A stretch of DNA of 64,000 nt from UBA4656 sp002405525 (GTDB lineage: Bacteria; Pseudomonadota; Gammaproteobacteria; Xanthomonadales; Ahniellaceae), in NCBI GenBank assembly GCA_036723735.1, contig DAIMGT010000004.1:1-64000 (forward strand). Reading direction: 5' to 3'. Made by a program: the position numbers and the translations under genes. Position 1 is the first letter of the stretch, and each line of letters starts with the position of its first letter. Below, piece after piece: positions 63,291 through 64,000 of this stretch. The notes under the pieces are model-generated. The model worked only from the letters and a program-made list of their open reading frames with translations. It made no database searches and was not told where the DNA came from.

Positions 63291-64000
63291 ATGTCGACGC
63301 GTCGTCCACCCGCGGCCGCGGCTCCCGATGCGCCGCCCATCGTCGCTCGCTTCGCCGGCGCTGCGTTCGGCGAACTCGGGCTGTCGCGCAACACGCTCGC
63401 CGCGTATCGCAGCGACCTCGCGCACTTCGCGCGCCACCTGGCCGCCCGCGGGATTGCGTTGGAGGTCGCCGATCGCGCGGAGATCTACGACTACCTGGCG
63501 CTGCGCCTGCGCGAGGGCTACCGCGCGCGCAGCAACGCGCGCCTGCTGTCCTGCCTGCGCCACTTCTACCGCTGGCTGCTGCGCGAGGGCGCGGTCGCCG
63601 CAGATCCGACCGCGCTGGTCGAATCGCCGAAGCTGCCACGCGGCCTGCCGAAGGCGCCCGGCGAGCGCGAGGTCGAAGCCCTGCTGGCCGCACCGGACAT
63701 CGCCGCCCCCGAAGGGCTGCGCGACAGGGCGATGCTGGAGCTGCTCTATGCCACCGGCCTTCGGGTCGGTGAACTGGTGGGCCTGCGGGTCGACGAGGTC
63801 AATCTGCGGCAGGGCGCGCTGCGCGTGTGCGGCAAGGGGGGCAAACAGCGTCTGGTGCCGATCGGGGACGAGGCGCAGCATTGGCTGTCGCACTGGCTGG
63901 CCGAGGGGCGACCGGCGCTGCTCGGCCGGCGCACCAGCGCCGACCTCTTCGTGACCCGGCGCGGCGCCAGGATGACGCGGCAGGCGTTCTGGTTGCGGTT
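63291..64000 (+). CDS. xerD: Tyrosine recombinase XerD (5' part)
   Basis: The 5' part (236 codons) of the chromosome dimer resolution recombinase that acts with XerC at dif. It shows an N-terminal SAM-like domain (LSRNTLAAYRSDLAHFARHL, LLSCLRHFYRWL) and the beginning of the catalytic domain, with catalytic Arg in YATGLRVGEL and Lys in GKGGKQRLVP. The remaining catalytic residues lie beyond the window end. It starts at ATG 63291. Confidence 0.93.
   Translation, partial: MSTRRPPAAAAPDAPPIVARFAGAAFGELGLSRNTLAAYRSDLAHFARHLAARGIALEVADRAEIYDYLALRLREGYRARSNARLLSCLRHFYRWLLREGAVAADPTALVESPKLPRGLPKAPGEREVEALLAAPDIAAPEGLRDRAMLELLYATGLRVGELVGLRVDEVNLRQGALRVCGKGGKQRLVPIGDEAQHWLSHWLAEGRPALLGRRTSADLFVTRRGARMTRQAFWLR

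Overview
This is about 64 kb of a high-GC gammaproteobacterial chromosome. The best lineage guess is the Lysobacterales/Xanthomonadales. This rests on mrcA divergent from pilMNOPQ, a B-type ribosomal protein L31 upstream of gltA, lptF divergent from pepA-holC, and the birA/coaX/SPOR and rdgB/rph/yicC/gmk/rpoZ/spoT blocks. Taxonomy was judged from gene order and protein style only. The window holds mostly ordinary housekeeping genes, with accessory or decaying genes between 0 and 22 kb and one more decayed locus at 46.6-47.8 kb.

Layout. 0-2.5 kb: a broken PPK2 polyphosphate kinase gene that abuts a fragment of an IS91-type transposase, a RIO-type kinase, and an antitoxin followed by a toxin gene carrying an in-frame stop. 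2.5-8 kb: a cyanophycin locus (cphB, cphA, and a Mur-ligase-only CphA relative). 8-10.1 kb: a secreted protein, then a head-to-head junction of two genes that have both lost their N-termini (haloalkane dehalogenase and nitroreductase). 10.1-23.7 kb: secreted alpha-amylase, a transporter, a two-gene ABC exporter, secreted pullulanase, a flavin-dependent tryptophan halogenase, an esterase, a DUF6445-type dioxygenase-like protein and an MsbA-like ABC exporter. 23.7-33.3 kb: nucleotide and RNA housekeeping plus the stringent response (rdgB, rph, yicC, gmk, rpoZ, spoT, ridA, recG, nucleoside hydrolase). 33.4-38.3 kb: rpmE2, gltA, a conserved hypothetical and mrcA. 38.5-46.4 kb: the type IV pilus operon pilMNOPQ followed by a large Ig-like lipoprotein. 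46.6-47.8 kb: a dead cNMP-EAL gene. 47.9-51.1 kb: tkt, a TonB-C-like protein and mtfA. 51.4-56.4 kb: a FakA-FakB fusion, plsY, birA, coaX and a SPOR protein. 56.5-58.3 kb: tRNA-Thr, arginase and a phosphatase-like lipoprotein. 58.6-64 kb: lptG/lptF, pepA, holC, an RDD protein and the start of xerD.

How genes work together. CphA makes the Arg/Asp storage polymer and CphB cuts it to dipeptides; the arginase 50 kb away could use the released arginine. The FakA-FakB fusion overlaps plsY, which consumes the acyl-phosphate that a fatty-acid kinase makes, so this looks like a fatty-acid salvage-to-phospholipid module. Amylase and pullulanase point to alpha-glucan use.

The most notable pattern is gene decay. 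Three genes each carry one in-frame stop (TAA, TGA and TAG) with homology continuing in frame afterwards, and two rearrangement junctions truncate genes exactly at their homology boundaries. No CRISPR array, rRNA operon, phage or clear defence system was found. Nothing here is convincingly a wholly new system. The best leads are the Mur-ligase-only gene in the cyanophycin locus, the Ig-like lipoprotein attached to the pilus operon, and the fused fatty-acid kinase next to plsY.
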